A stretch of DNA of 64,000 nucleotides from Brachyspira hyodysenteriae ATCC 27164 (GTDB taxonomy: Bacteria > Spirochaetota > Brachyspiria > Brachyspirales > Brachyspiraceae): positions 2,046,001 to 2,110,000 of the forward strand of contig NZ_CP015910.2 of NCBI RefSeq assembly GCF_001676785.2, in the 5' to 3' direction. The notes beneath the pieces were generated by a model that was not told where the DNA came from, ran no database searches, and saw nothing but the letters and a program-made list of their open reading frames with translations. Positions 18,301-27,174 of this stretch are shown piece after piece. The first letter of the stretch is position 1. Every line of letters starts with the position of its first letter. A program made the position numbers and the translations under genes.

Positions 18301-18879
18301 TTACAAAGTGCTGAGATTTCTTAAAGCATTGCTTATCAAATCTTCTGTAGTCATATTATCTTTATTTTCTATTGCAGACAAAGCCTTAACAGCTTCATTA
18401 TTTGAAAAACCTAATGATATCAAAGCTTTTATAACATCGCTTTCATTATCATTACTAATAACAGACGGTGAAATATTGATATCTATCTTTTCTATCTTAT
18501 CCCTTAACTCAAATAAAAGTTTTTCTGCCTTTTTAACTCCCATACCGGATACTTTTTTTAGTAAATTTATATCCTTATTAAAAAGTATATGCATCAAATC
18601 ATTTATAGAATAAGTAGAAAGAACTTCCATAGCCAATTTAGGACCTACCCCTGAAGCAGACATCAGAGTAGTGAACATATTTTTTTCTTCTCTAGTTAAA
18701 AAACCATAAAGTATCATAGCATCTTCTCTGTGTATAAGTTTGGTATAAAGCCTTATATTATCATCATTTTTTACATCTAATTTTTTTGATACTATAATCT
18801 CATAGCCAACACCATTACAAAGAAGAGCAATGACACCTTCTGATATTATTTGAACTTTACCTTCTATAAAAGCAAACAT
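18301..18879 (-). CDS. ruvA: Holliday junction branch migration protein RuvA
   Basis: 192 residues with the three RuvA domains: an N-terminal OB fold (MFAFIEGKVQIISEGVIALL), two helix-hairpin-helix motifs (SASGVGPKLAMEVL and VSGMGVKKAEKLLFEL), and a C-terminal RuvB-binding domain (ALISLGFSNNEAVKAL). It binds four-way junctions and loads RuvB. Its ATG overlaps the stop of the upstream metal-binding gene by one base (TAATG), so translation is likely coupled. ruvB and ruvC are not here. Confidence 0.95.
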   Translation of the reverse strand: MFAFIEGKVQIISEGVIALLCNGVGYEIIVSKKLDVKNDDNIRLYTKLIHREDAMILYGFLTREEKNMFTTLMSASGVGPKLAMEVLSTYSINDLMHILFNKDINLLKKVSGMGVKKAEKLLFELRDKIEKIDINISPSVISNDNESDVIKALISLGFSNNEAVKALSAIENKDNMTTEDLISNALRNLSTL

Positions 18880-19088
18880 TATAAACTAGGCTCGTATTCT
18901 AATTCTTTTATAGTTTCAAGCATTTTATCTGTAGTTACTTTAGATTCATCATATTCTACTTCAGCACAAGCATTTTCTAAACTTACATTAACTTTGCTTA
19001 TACCGTCTAAAGCACTTAATTCTTCAGTAACTGCTTTAACACAATTTTGACAGCCCATACCTTTTATTTTTATAGTAATATTTTTCAT
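18879..19088 (-). CDS. CopZ-like heavy-metal-associated (HMA) domain protein
   Basis: A 69-residue single HMA domain with GMGCQNC, Cys13 and Cys16 being the soft-metal ligands, and the ferredoxin-like pattern of CopZ/Atx1 chaperones. It probably binds Cu+ or another thiophilic metal in the cytoplasm. No copper ATPase is adjacent; the next gene is ruvA, overlapping by one base. That pairing is odd and may only be economical packing. Confidence 0.88.
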   Translation of the reverse strand: MKNITIKIKGMGCQNCVKAVTEELSALDGISKVNVSLENACAEVEYDESKVTTDKMLETIKELEYEPSL

Positions 19089-19144
19089 TTTAGTACTCCT
19101 TTGTTATAATTATCTAACAATTATATACTACATAAGGGTATTTT

Positions 19145-20920
19145 TCAATTATTTTTTTCTATTTTTTCAATATTTTTAGATTCTTCTTCTTTATACAAAT
19201 TAAATACAACAGTCATTTCTGTACCGACATTCTCTTCACTTTTAATATGAATGTCAGCATTATAATAATTACATATATTTTTTACTATTGTAAGTCCAAG
19301 ACCTGTACCATGAACTTTCAAATATTTATTATTTTTAACTCTGAAAAATCTTTCAAAAACCCTATTCAAATACTGAGGTGCGATACCGCATCCTGTATCT
19401 TTTACTGAAAATATAGCTTTATCAGAATTATTCTTTAAATATATCTTTACTTTACCGTCATCATCAGTATATTTTATAGCATTATCAACTAAATTATTAA
19501 CTACTTCAGTAATTTTCTCTTTATTAGCCATTATAACAGCAGATTCTATATCTAATTCTACATCTATATTTCTCTGCTCGGATTTTATTCTATTGCTTTC
19601 AAATACATCAAGAACAATATCTTTTATGTCTATTTCTTCATCAACAGTTTCTTTCCAATTAGCTTCTATTCTGCTCAATGTAAGCATATCAATAACTAAA
19701 TCTTTCATTCTTAAAGCTTCATTATTTATTCTTTTTATAAAATCTGCCTGATTCTTTCCGCCTCCTGTAGCAATAAGAAGTTCAGAATATCCTATTATAG
19801 AAGTGAGAGGAGTTTTTAATTCATGGGAAGCATTTATAAAGAAGTCCTGCTTTTCTATCTCAACCTTTCTTATATCTGTAACATCTTCAAATTTTATTAA
19901 TGCAGATATATTTTCATTATTTCTTATAGGTATGATGCTTATTTCTATATCCATAGTATGTTCTTTAACATCAAATTTTGAAAATCTGCTGAACTCTATG
20001 GCATTATCTATTTTTTCTATTACATCATCATCTTTTATTATTTCATTGAGTTTTCTTATATTGCTGTCAGAAATTTCAAGCAAATCTAAAGCATACTGAT
20101 TAATAAAAAATATCTCCTTATTTTTATTAACAGCTATAATACCCTGTGCTATATTCTCAAGTACATAATTAAGCTTTTCTCTTTCAGTCTGATAACCTGT
20201 GATATTTTCATTCAAACTAACAGCAAGTTCATTTATATCATAAAGAATAGTATTTATATCATTGTATCCCGTTAAATTTTTAGGTGTTGGAGATTTATTA
20301 TTATATATATTATCCAGGGTTTCTTTTATCATATAGAAAGGAATCATAATATTACGGCTCATCAAAGGAAGAACCAAAGCCATAATTATAATAACTATAC
20401 CTATAACCATTACGGCTGTAAATAAGAAGCTTATCAAATATTTATTAACTGACTCTATAGGAATTGAAACTCTAAGTATATAATCTCTTTTATCATCAGC
20501 TTTAATTTTTTTGGATACATACATATAAGGAGTTTTCTGACTAATAGAGGTATTTATAGAAAAAGCCGGCTTATTTTCCATACTATGCAATGCCTCTATA
20601 ACATCGCTTCTATTTGTATGATTCCCCATAGGATTTTTAGAGGTATCTGTCATCGTATCAGCTACTACAACCCCATTTGTAGATATTATGCTGATTCTTA
20701 ATTCTTCTTTATCTGACTGCAGTACAAATTTTCTAAAAGCATCTTCAGTTTGCACATCATATAAATCAATCTCTTTTTCAAGCATTTCCATAATATTTAC
20801 TATCATAACCTGACTGTACATAATATTATTATATTGCACAGTAAACAGTATACCTATAAACATTAAAGCACTTGATAATATCAAAATGAGTAATGATTTA
20901 TAAAATATGTTCTTAATCAT
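19145..20920 (-). CDS. PhoR-like membrane sensor histidine kinase
   Basis: 591 residues. Transmembrane segments lie near 8-28 and 163-187, flanking an extracytoplasmic sensor domain. A PAS domain follows at about 248-350, then HisKA with His366 in NASHELKTPLTSIIGYSE, and HATPase_c with the N box NNLVDNAIKYT (Asn480) and G boxes DTGCGI and HGTGLGLTIVK. It phosphorylates the response regulator encoded 12 bases upstream in the same operon. The PAS-containing layout resembles PhoR, but there is no pst or phosphate gene nearby, so the stimulus is unknown. Confidence 0.9.
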   Translation of the reverse strand: MIKNIFYKSLLILILSSALMFIGILFTVQYNNIMYSQVMIVNIMEMLEKEIDLYDVQTEDAFRKFVLQSDKEELRISIISTNGVVVADTMTDTSKNPMGNHTNRSDVIEALHSMENKPAFSINTSISQKTPYMYVSKKIKADDKRDYILRVSIPIESVNKYLISFLFTAVMVIGIVIIIMALVLPLMSRNIMIPFYMIKETLDNIYNNKSPTPKNLTGYNDINTILYDINELAVSLNENITGYQTEREKLNYVLENIAQGIIAVNKNKEIFFINQYALDLLEISDSNIRKLNEIIKDDDVIEKIDNAIEFSRFSKFDVKEHTMDIEISIIPIRNNENISALIKFEDVTDIRKVEIEKQDFFINASHELKTPLTSIIGYSELLIATGGGKNQADFIKRINNEALRMKDLVIDMLTLSRIEANWKETVDEEIDIKDIVLDVFESNRIKSEQRNIDVELDIESAVIMANKEKITEVVNNLVDNAIKYTDDDGKVKIYLKNNSDKAIFSVKDTGCGIAPQYLNRVFERFFRVKNNKYLKVHGTGLGLTIVKNICNYYNADIHIKSEENVGTEMTVVFNLYKEEESKNIEKIEKNN

Positions 20921-20932
20921 CTTTAATCAAAA

Positions 20933-21619
20933 TTATTGTACATCTGTTAATTTATATCCCATACCTCTAACGGTTATAATGTTTTCTTTAGTTAAATCAA
21001 GCTTTTGTCTTATGGATTTTATATGCATATCAATAGTTCTTGTTTCCATAGTATGATCAACACCCCATACTTCTTCAAGCATAGTTTCTCTGTCAACTAC
21101 ATTATTAGCATTTTCCATTAAGAGTTTAAGCAAATCAAATTCCTTTTGAGTCAAAATAACCTGTCTTTCTCCTACAAATACATTTCTCTTTTTAACAACA
21201 AGTTTTATATCCCCAAAAGTAAGCTCTTCAGCATCTAATCTAACATCTTTCTTTCTTAAATTTGCTTTTATCCTGGCAAGAAGTTCCAATACAGAAAAAG
21301 GTTTAGGCATATAATCATCCGCACCTAAATTAAGCCCTGTAACAATATTTATCTCGCTAGTTTTAGCTGTAAGCATTATTACCTTAATAGGAAGATGGGC
21401 ATAATCTGTTCTAATAATTTTTAATATTTCTGTACCTTCTATATCAGGAAGCATTATATCGAGCAATACTAAATTAGGAGTTTGTTTTTTTAACGCTTCA
21501 AGCATATCATTACCATTTGAGAAACATTCTATAGTATATCCGGCCTCTTCAACGGTATATTTAATAAGATCTCTGATATTATCATCATCTTCTACTGAGT
21601 AAATAAGTTCTTTATTCAT
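20933..21619 (-). CDS. OmpR/PhoB-family response regulator
   Basis: 228 residues. The receiver domain has the acidic pocket (EDDD at 10-13), phosphoacceptor Asp54 in LVLLDIMLPD and Lys106 in YMPKPFS. A winged-helix DNA-binding domain follows (LTQKEFDLLKLLMENANNVV, then TRTIDMHIKSIRQKL). It is first in the operon with the sensor kinase. PhoB/PhoP/WalR-like; the regulon is unknown. Confidence 0.93.
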   Translation of the reverse strand: MNKELIYSVEDDDNIRDLIKYTVEEAGYTIECFSNGNDMLEALKKQTPNLVLLDIMLPDIEGTEILKIIRTDYAHLPIKVIMLTAKTSEINIVTGLNLGADDYMPKPFSVLELLARIKANLRKKDVRLDAEELTFGDIKLVVKKRNVFVGERQVILTQKEFDLLKLLMENANNVVDRETMLEEVWGVDHTMETRTIDMHIKSIRQKLDLTKENIITVRGMGYKLTDVQ

Positions 21620-21677
21620 AAAATACTACCAAAATTAAAATTATTTTATTGTCAAATTAAATACTTTTTATATCATA

Positions 21678-21705
21678 AATATAATAAAAAAATACATTTT
21701 GTCAA
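21678..21705 (-). promoter_or_regulatory. Promoter of the two-component operon
   Basis: Minus-strand TTGACA (21705-21700) and TATATT (21683-21678) with a 16-base spacer. Confidence 0.6.
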
Positions 21706-21795
21706 AATATTTTATTCAGACTAAAATAACTAATTTATTATTAAATATAATAACTTCTATATTTTACATTATGTAAAAAAATAAACATTTAAATA

Positions 21796-21823
21796 TTGAC
21801 TTATAATATTTTTATATTAAAAT
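21796..21823 (+). promoter_or_regulatory. Promoter of the DtxR/MntR-like gene
   Basis: TTGACT (21796-21801) and TAAAAT (21818-21823), 16-base spacer. The -10 ends 9 bases before the ATG, so the predicted leader is only a few bases long. Confidence 0.5.
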
Positions 21824-21832
21824 CATTTATAT

Positions 21833-22249
21833 ATGAAACAAGAAATAACACCTATATTAGAAAATTATTTAGAAACTATCTACAATCTAGAAGTAGAGAA
21901 AAATTTTAAAGAAGCTATTAGAATAACAGATATAGCAGATTTAGTAGGACGTTCTAAAGCCAGCGTTAATACGGCAATAAAAACATTGTCAAAATTAGGG
22001 CATATCAAACATGAACATTACGGCGATATAGAACTTACTGACAGCGGAAGAGCTATAGGAAAAGATATTGCTGAAAGACATGCTATATTCTATTATTTCC
22101 TCACAAAAGTATTAAATGTGGATGAAAAAATAGCTGATGAAGAAGCTTGTTTAATAGAACATGCTATGAGCAAAGATACCGTACATAAATTTAAAGAGTT
22201 TCTTTGCGGATACTGCAAAAAAGAAAATATATTTAATAAAGAAAATTAA
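21833..22249 (+). CDS. DtxR/MntR-family metal-dependent repressor
   Basis: 138 residues: a winged helix (ITDIADLVGRSKASVNTAIKTLSKLGHIKHEHYGDIELTDSG) and a dimerisation/metal domain with ADEEACLIEHAMS, where the Glu, Cys, Glu and His positions correspond to the metal ligands of DtxR/MntR. It lacks the third SH3-like domain of DtxR, like MntR. Metal (Mn2+ or Fe2+) is not decidable by eye. The start is fixed by the family N-terminus (LENYLETIYNLE), yet no Shine-Dalgarno sequence precedes it, and the promoter is almost at the ATG. No metal transporter is adjacent. Confidence 0.88.
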   Translation: MKQEITPILENYLETIYNLEVEKNFKEAIRITDIADLVGRSKASVNTAIKTLSKLGHIKHEHYGDIELTDSGRAIGKDIAERHAIFYYFLTKVLNVDEKIADEEACLIEHAMSKDTVHKFKEFLCGYCKKENIFNKEN

Positions 22250-22340
22250 AATATTAAAAATTACAAACTAGTGCAGTATACAATTAATAAACTATATTAT
22301 AAAATAATACAGGATAAATTTATAATATGAAATAAAAATA

Positions 22341-22380
22341 ATAAAGACTAAATAGATATGTTTATCTATTTAGTCTTTAT
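22341..22380. terminator. Bidirectional terminator
   Basis: Perfect 18-bp stem (22341-22358 with 22363-22380) and a 4-base loop TGTT, between the convergent regulator and lysA. Confidence 0.9.
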
Positions 22381-22398
22381 TTATTAACATCTCATTTA

Positions 22399-23637
22399 TT
22401 ATAAAATCTCGTCTCTTATCATATCCTCGAAAGTCTGTCTTTTTCTTATAATATAATGTTTTTTATCATCAATCATAACCTGAGGTATAAATAGTCTTGA
22501 ATTATAATTGCTTGACATACTAAATCCATAAGCACCAGCATCAAGTAAAGCCACATAATCGCCCTGCTCTAATACACTGCTTTCCCTGTCATATGCAAAA
22601 AAATCTGAGCTTTCACATATAGGTCCTACAAAATCATAATTTGAAACATTATCTTTTTTAACTAAAGGATATATTTCATTATAAGCATCATACATAGCAA
22701 CTCTGACATAATCATTCATACCGCCGTTTAGTATAACATATTTTCTTCCAAGTTCTTCTTTAATATACTCTACCCTCATTATCAAAGCACCGGATTCTGC
22801 CACAAAATATCTTCCTGGTTCTGTAGTAACTCTCAAATTCATTTCTTTTAATAAGTTAATGCTTTCAGCTTTAAATTTATTAAAGTCAAATCCTGAATGG
22901 TTTCTATTATATCTTACTCCGTAACCTCCGCCTATATCAATATCTGTAATATTAAATCCCATACTATTAATTTCACCAATCAAATCTCTCATAACTAAAA
23001 TAGCTTTATAAAAAGGTTCTGCATCTGTCATTTGAGAGCCTATATGCATTGATAAAGATTCTATTTCTATATTACTTAATGATTTAAGCAATTCAGAATT
23101 CTCTCTGATAGTTTTTATGCTTATACCGAATTTGTTTCCATTAACTCCTGTAGTAATCTTTTCATGAGTATGGGCATCAACATTCGGATTAACTCTTATT
23201 GAACATTTAACTTTCTTTTTGAGTTCTTTAGCTATATTATTAATTCTTATAGCCTCAGGAATAGATTCTATATTAAAACGTTTTATATTAAGTTCTATTG
23301 ATTTTCTTATTTCTTCCTCTGTTTTTGCAACTCCAGAAAATACTACATTCTCAGCCTTTCCGCCTGCCTTTATATATTTTAAAGTCTCTCCTATAGATAC
23401 AACATCAGCACCTATACCCTCTTCAGCCATCATCTTTAATATAGATAAATTATTTTCTGCTTTAATTGCATAAACTATTAATACATCATTCAAAGGTGAA
23501 AATACTTCTTTCAAAAATCTTATCTTATTAAGTATATCATTCTTTGAATAAATATAAAAAGGCGTGCCGTAAATTTCAGCAATCTCTCTAATATCAACGT
23601 TTTCACACATCAATATATTATTTTCATAAGCAATCAT
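22399..23637 (-). CDS. lysA: Diaminopimelate decarboxylase
   Basis: 412-residue fold-III PLP enzyme. Lys59 in VYAIKAENN binds PLP; SMHIGSQ, DIGGGYGV, EPGRYFVAESG and GPICESSDFF (catalytic Cys) are all visible. It converts meso-diaminopimelate to lysine. It is the last gene of a minus-strand run beginning at 26799, 32 bases after the deacetylase-like gene. No lysine riboswitch is seen directly upstream. Confidence 0.96.
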   Translation of the reverse strand: MIAYENNILMCENVDIREIAEIYGTPFYIYSKNDILNKIRFLKEVFSPLNDVLIVYAIKAENNLSILKMMAEEGIGADVVSIGETLKYIKAGGKAENVVFSGVAKTEEEIRKSIELNIKRFNIESIPEAIRINNIAKELKKKVKCSIRVNPNVDAHTHEKITTGVNGNKFGISIKTIRENSELLKSLSNIEIESLSMHIGSQMTDAEPFYKAILVMRDLIGEINSMGFNITDIDIGGGYGVRYNRNHSGFDFNKFKAESINLLKEMNLRVTTEPGRYFVAESGALIMRVEYIKEELGRKYVILNGGMNDYVRVAMYDAYNEIYPLVKKDNVSNYDFVGPICESSDFFAYDRESSVLEQGDYVALLDAGAYGFSMSSNYNSRLFIPQVMIDDKKHYIIRKRQTFEDMIRDEIL

Positions 23638-23669
23638 TATTCATTTTCTCCTAATTGTTTATTTATTTT

Positions 23670-24578
23670 TTAATTTAAAATTTCTGTTATATTCACAGAT
23701 ATAATTCCCTCATCTGCTAAAAGAGGTAAATTATCTTCTAAAATTTTTAATGTTTCTTCGCTTTGGTAATGCCCTATACCAACTGCTATGCCATACTCTT
23801 TAGATAATTTTATTAACTCCCTCCACTGCTTCATTATAGAAGAGTAATCCCTTTCATTATCTAAGAACACAGATCTCCTAGCAGTTTTTACTCCATATTC
23901 AATAGCCATATCATATATTAAACTATCAGACACAGTATAAGAATCTACAAAATATTTATCGTTATTTTTAGCATAATCAAGCATATATGAAACCACACTT
24001 TCATCAGAGCTTGCAACAGAGCCGGTATGATTATTCATTCCATTTGCATAAGGTACCTTTGAAAATGAATAATCCAATAATCTGAATACTTCATCTTCAT
24101 TCATTCCTTTTCTTATTAAAGTCTGCTCTCCGAAATAATCACTGCCTTCCATGGGTATATGCAAAATAATATTAACATTATTGCTATATGCGGCATAAGA
24201 AAAATCTGTGCTATGATAGGAATCAGGAAGAACTGCAAAAGTTATATTGTATTCATTAGCTAAATAAAAATATCTGTCAGAATTATCTAAAGTATTTCCG
24301 CTGTCATCTATTATAATACTTATACAATTACTATGTTCATTTATTTTATTTAAAATAGGCTTTGCGGTATCCGGTGAGTTTACATCAGCCAAATGAAATA
24401 TATCACTTGAGGGCTTCTCTGTTATATTTTTTTGAAGAATTGTATTATTATTTGAAATGTTAGAAATATAATCTGCATATTCAAAACTAATATTATAATT
24501 TTCTTTAACCTTTATAAAAGTAAAGGCAAATATACAAAGTATAATAATTGAAAGTACAAATATAAATATATTTTTCAT
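23670..24578 (-). CDS. YibQ-like divergent polysaccharide deacetylase
   Basis: 302 residues. An N-terminal signal anchor (IFIFVLSIIILCIFAFTFI) is followed by a NodB-like barrel. ISIIIDDSGN has the metal Asp pair, ILHIPMEG and NNHTGS the following motifs, and the protein ends near VGIGHYQSEETLKIL. This matches the divergent polysaccharide deacetylase (DUF610/YibQ) family, periplasmic proteins often found near envelope genes. The substrate is unknown and deacetylase activity is not established for the family. Confidence 0.85.
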   Translation of the reverse strand: MKNIFIFVLSIIILCIFAFTFIKVKENYNISFEYADYISNISNNNTILQKNITEKPSSDIFHLADVNSPDTAKPILNKINEHSNCISIIIDDSGNTLDNSDRYFYLANEYNITFAVLPDSYHSTDFSYAAYSNNVNIILHIPMEGSDYFGEQTLIRKGMNEDEVFRLLDYSFSKVPYANGMNNHTGSVASSDESVVSYMLDYAKNNDKYFVDSYTVSDSLIYDMAIEYGVKTARRSVFLDNERDYSSIMKQWRELIKLSKEYGIAVGIGHYQSEETLKILEDNLPLLADEGIISVNITEILN

Positions 24579-24637
24579 AAAATTATTAATGTAAAAAATA
24601 ATTCATTAATGATATCTTAAATAGTAATAAAAGTCAA

Positions 24638-24907
24638 TTATTTATGCACCATATATTCTGCACTCACAACAGCATGTTCTTTGCATTTGGGACATTTTGG
24701 AGATAATTTTTTTAAAATTTTCTGTATAAAAGATTCTTTTTTAGAATCAATTTTTACTATTATATTTCCATTTTCATCTTTTTCTGCTTCTTTAGAATCT
24801 AAAGAAATAAAAGAAAGTTCTGAAGGAACATTTAATTTCTTATCAGTAGTAAAAAAATATCCGCAATTTCTGCATCTGTAATGAAAAGGAGGTTTATCTT
24901 CAAACAT
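24638..24907 (-). CDS. Small zinc-ribbon protein
   Basis: 89 residues with CRNCGY near the N-terminus (Cys12, Cys15) and CPKCKEH near the C-terminus (two more Cys), a split four-cysteine zinc ribbon around a charged linker. I do not recognise the family. It sits between the phosphoesterase (27 bases upstream) and the YibQ-like gene (59 bases downstream), so it is probably part of the same transcript. Confidence 0.7.
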   Translation of the reverse strand: MFEDKPPFHYRCRNCGYFFTTDKKLNVPSELSFISLDSKEAEKDENGNIIVKIDSKKESFIQKILKKLSPKCPKCKEHAVVSAEYMVHK

Positions 24908-24934
24908 ACTATAATCCTTTTTATATTAACAAAA

Positions 24935-25630
24935 TTATATATCTAATACCAATAATTTATCCTGCTCTGTATCAAAATGATCTGCCATATAAATAGCATA
25001 ACTATCTTTTTTTATAACACTTCCTTGTTTTACTCTATTATGCCCCACAACTTGATTATATCCTATCCATGCATCTTCCGATAAATCCATGGCATCAGCC
25101 CATAATATACCGGCAAACTTACTTCTTCCTCCCCTCCTAAATGAAGCTATATTGCAGTCATCTTTATCATTATTATAAACTATATTTACAATATCATAAA
25201 TATTATCAATATTAATATCTTTTAAATCGTATTTCTGCTTTATATATTCAATCCAACCATTTGTAATTCCGGCATGAGTAAATATATAATTATTTTCCAT
25301 ATGTATTGTTTTAAAAATATCAGAATTATCATTAAATATTTCATGCATTTCTTTAGCATAAGTTTTTCTGTATCTGCTTGCTGTAGGATACCCCACTATA
25401 TACTGAAAATCATGATTGCCTATAAGAAGAATAACTTTATCATCATGATTCTTTTTAAACTCTATTACATCTTTTAAATTATTAATTATCTGCTCATCAG
25501 TAAAAGTAACCCAGCTGTCATCACTATAATCTCCCATAAAAATCACTCTATCAAACTTATCAAACCTTCCTTCAATAAGTTTTTTCCAGCAGCTTTTTCC
25601 ATGTAAATCACCTATAACAGCAGTTTTCAT
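24935..25630 (-). CDS. Calcineurin-like metallophosphoesterase (PPP-like)
   Basis: 231 residues with the complete two-metal site: Asp8 and His10 in GDLHG, Asp34 in MGDYSD, Asn72-His73 in GNHDF, His119 in FTHAG and His197 in VVGHNR. The order GDxHG, GDxxD, GNHD, THAG is that of bacterial PPP-type phosphatases, which act on phosphoproteins or small phosphoesters. Its ATG overlaps the stop of the upstream HPr-like gene by one base (TAATG), so the two are translationally coupled and probably work together. Confidence 0.88.
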   Translation of the reverse strand: MKTAVIGDLHGKSCWKKLIEGRFDKFDRVIFMGDYSDDSWVTFTDEQIINNLKDVIEFKKNHDDKVILLIGNHDFQYIVGYPTASRYRKTYAKEMHEIFNDNSDIFKTIHMENNYIFTHAGITNGWIEYIKQKYDLKDINIDNIYDIVNIVYNNDKDDCNIASFRRGGRSKFAGILWADAMDLSEDAWIGYNQVVGHNRVKQGSVIKKDSYAIYMADHFDTEQDKLLVLDI

Positions 25631-26799
25631 TAAAGTCTCCTTACCATTATATTTATATGCTGATAATCAATAACAGAATCTTCAGAATCCTTTTCAAGAA
25701 CTTTATTAATATAAATAGTTTCAAATTTATTCTGTAAATATTCTTTAAACTCTCTTATTGTTTCCCAATATTCTTCATTATTATGAGAAGTATTAATTTT
25801 ATTTTTATGTTCAAAGTTATCTTTTATTTTATATGCTATATTATCAATAATCTTCTCTTCTATCTCATAAATTTTACCTATATTCTGAACTATATTTATT
25901 GTTCTATAAAGATCCAAACTAAAATTAGATGTATTTGAAATCATATATATATTTATAGAATAATCCGAAGATTTTCTCTTGTCTTCTAATATAAAATCCA
26001 AAGTTTTAATGGATTCGTCTATAAAATTCCTATTAGTTTCTATATCATACTGAACATTTAAAGGCTCTATACCTATAATTTTCTTTATAAATAGTGAATC
26101 AAATTGATTATAAAAATATTTTTTCACATTATTAAAGAATAAATGTATATAAAAATATTTCATTTCTCTGTCTTTTACAATATCTATCAACTTGTATAAG
26201 AAATTGCTTAAATCATTTTCATTTATATTTACTTCATAATGAGAGGATAACTTTCTTATAACATCTGATATATTATTATTAATAACATCAACAATTTCTG
26301 TTTTATCATCATTTTTTACATATATAATATTATTATCCAAATTTAAAGAAGGTAAATGAAGAGAATCTCTTTTTTCTTTCAATATTTTTATTTTATTTTC
26401 TATATCTTCTTTTATAATATCTTTTTTATCATTAGGGGTTAAAAATAATATTTCTTCTTCTATATATTTATTACCTTCTGATTCCTGCTCTTTTTCCAGC
26501 TCTTCTATTTTTTCTAAAGTATAAAATTCCTTTTTCTCCAATACCTCTTCTATTCTTTTTAAGTTATTTTCTCTATCAGCACCATAAACATATAATGTAA
26601 ATTTATATCCGTATTTTATATCAAGCCCCATCATCTTTATAAAAGATTTGGCATTAACCCTCTTTCCATTCTTGTTCTCTATCTCTATTTTATCCTCAAT
26701 AGTCCTAAAAAAATCAACAATGGAATTAACTGTTTTATTATCGCTTACAATAGAATTTCTACATTCAAACTCTTTGGATATAAAATCATTATTTTCCAT
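25630..26799 (-). CDS. Protein with an HPr-like domain lacking the active-site His, plus a ~300-residue unknown region
   Basis: 389 residues. Residues 6-90 follow the PTS protein HPr across its length: the segment GKRVNAKSFIKMMGLDIKYG lines up with HPr NGKxVNxKSIMGVMSLGIxxG, then YGADRENNLKRIEEVLE. By this alignment the HPr catalytic His15 falls at Ser19 and Arg17 at Asn21, so phosphotransfer is not expected, whereas the regulatory Ser46 is kept as Ser52. Residues about 95-389 are charged, mostly helical-looking and unlike anything I recognise. It is first in the run and coupled to a phosphoesterase. The HPr-like assignment is by eye. Confidence 0.65.
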   Translation of the reverse strand: MENNDFISKEFECRNSIVSDNKTVNSIVDFFRTIEDKIEIENKNGKRVNAKSFIKMMGLDIKYGYKFTLYVYGADRENNLKRIEEVLEKKEFYTLEKIEELEKEQESEGNKYIEEEILFLTPNDKKDIIKEDIENKIKILKEKRDSLHLPSLNLDNNIIYVKNDDKTEIVDVINNNISDVIRKLSSHYEVNINENDLSNFLYKLIDIVKDREMKYFYIHLFFNNVKKYFYNQFDSLFIKKIIGIEPLNVQYDIETNRNFIDESIKTLDFILEDKRKSSDYSINIYMISNTSNFSLDLYRTINIVQNIGKIYEIEEKIIDNIAYKIKDNFEHKNKINTSHNNEEYWETIREFKEYLQNKFETIYINKVLEKDSEDSVIDYQHINIMVRRL

Positions 26800-27174
26800 A
26801 CAATATCCTATATATTTTTTTCTTCTATAACTATAATTATATACAAATATACAGACAAATCAATTAGTTATGTATAAAAACATATTAAAAACTATATAGC
26901 ATTACTATATATATACCTATATAGGATATATAAAATATCTATATAAAGATAAAATAATTTAATTAATTATAGACAACATAAATAAAATACCTTTAAAAAG
27001 TGCTATTTTTTAATATTTTTAAAATTAAAAATTTAATTAAAAATGCTTTATTTATTTTAAAAACATATATAAGTATTTATATCGTACAAATCAAACATAA
27101 AAACCCTTGAAATTCTAAATAATATTGTTTATAATAATAAAAAATAAAAAATAACAGAGTAAAAACAGAAAAAT
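26800..27174. other. 375-base divergent intergenic region
   Basis: No gene. It is almost pure A+T, with a perfect 10-base palindrome CCTATATAGG at 26916-26925 inside a longer imperfect dyad, and a strong promoter for the HTH-GTPase at its right end. Confidence 0.6.
27107..27135 (+). promoter_or_regulatory. Promoter of the HTH-GTPase gene
   Basis: TTGAAA (27107-27112) and TATAAT (27130-27135) with a 17-base spacer, about 40 bases before the ATG. Confidence 0.7.

Noticed and set aside
22399-23637. Lysine riboswitch upstream of lysA
   Set aside because: Only 32 bases separate lysA from the upstream gene, too little for the aptamer.
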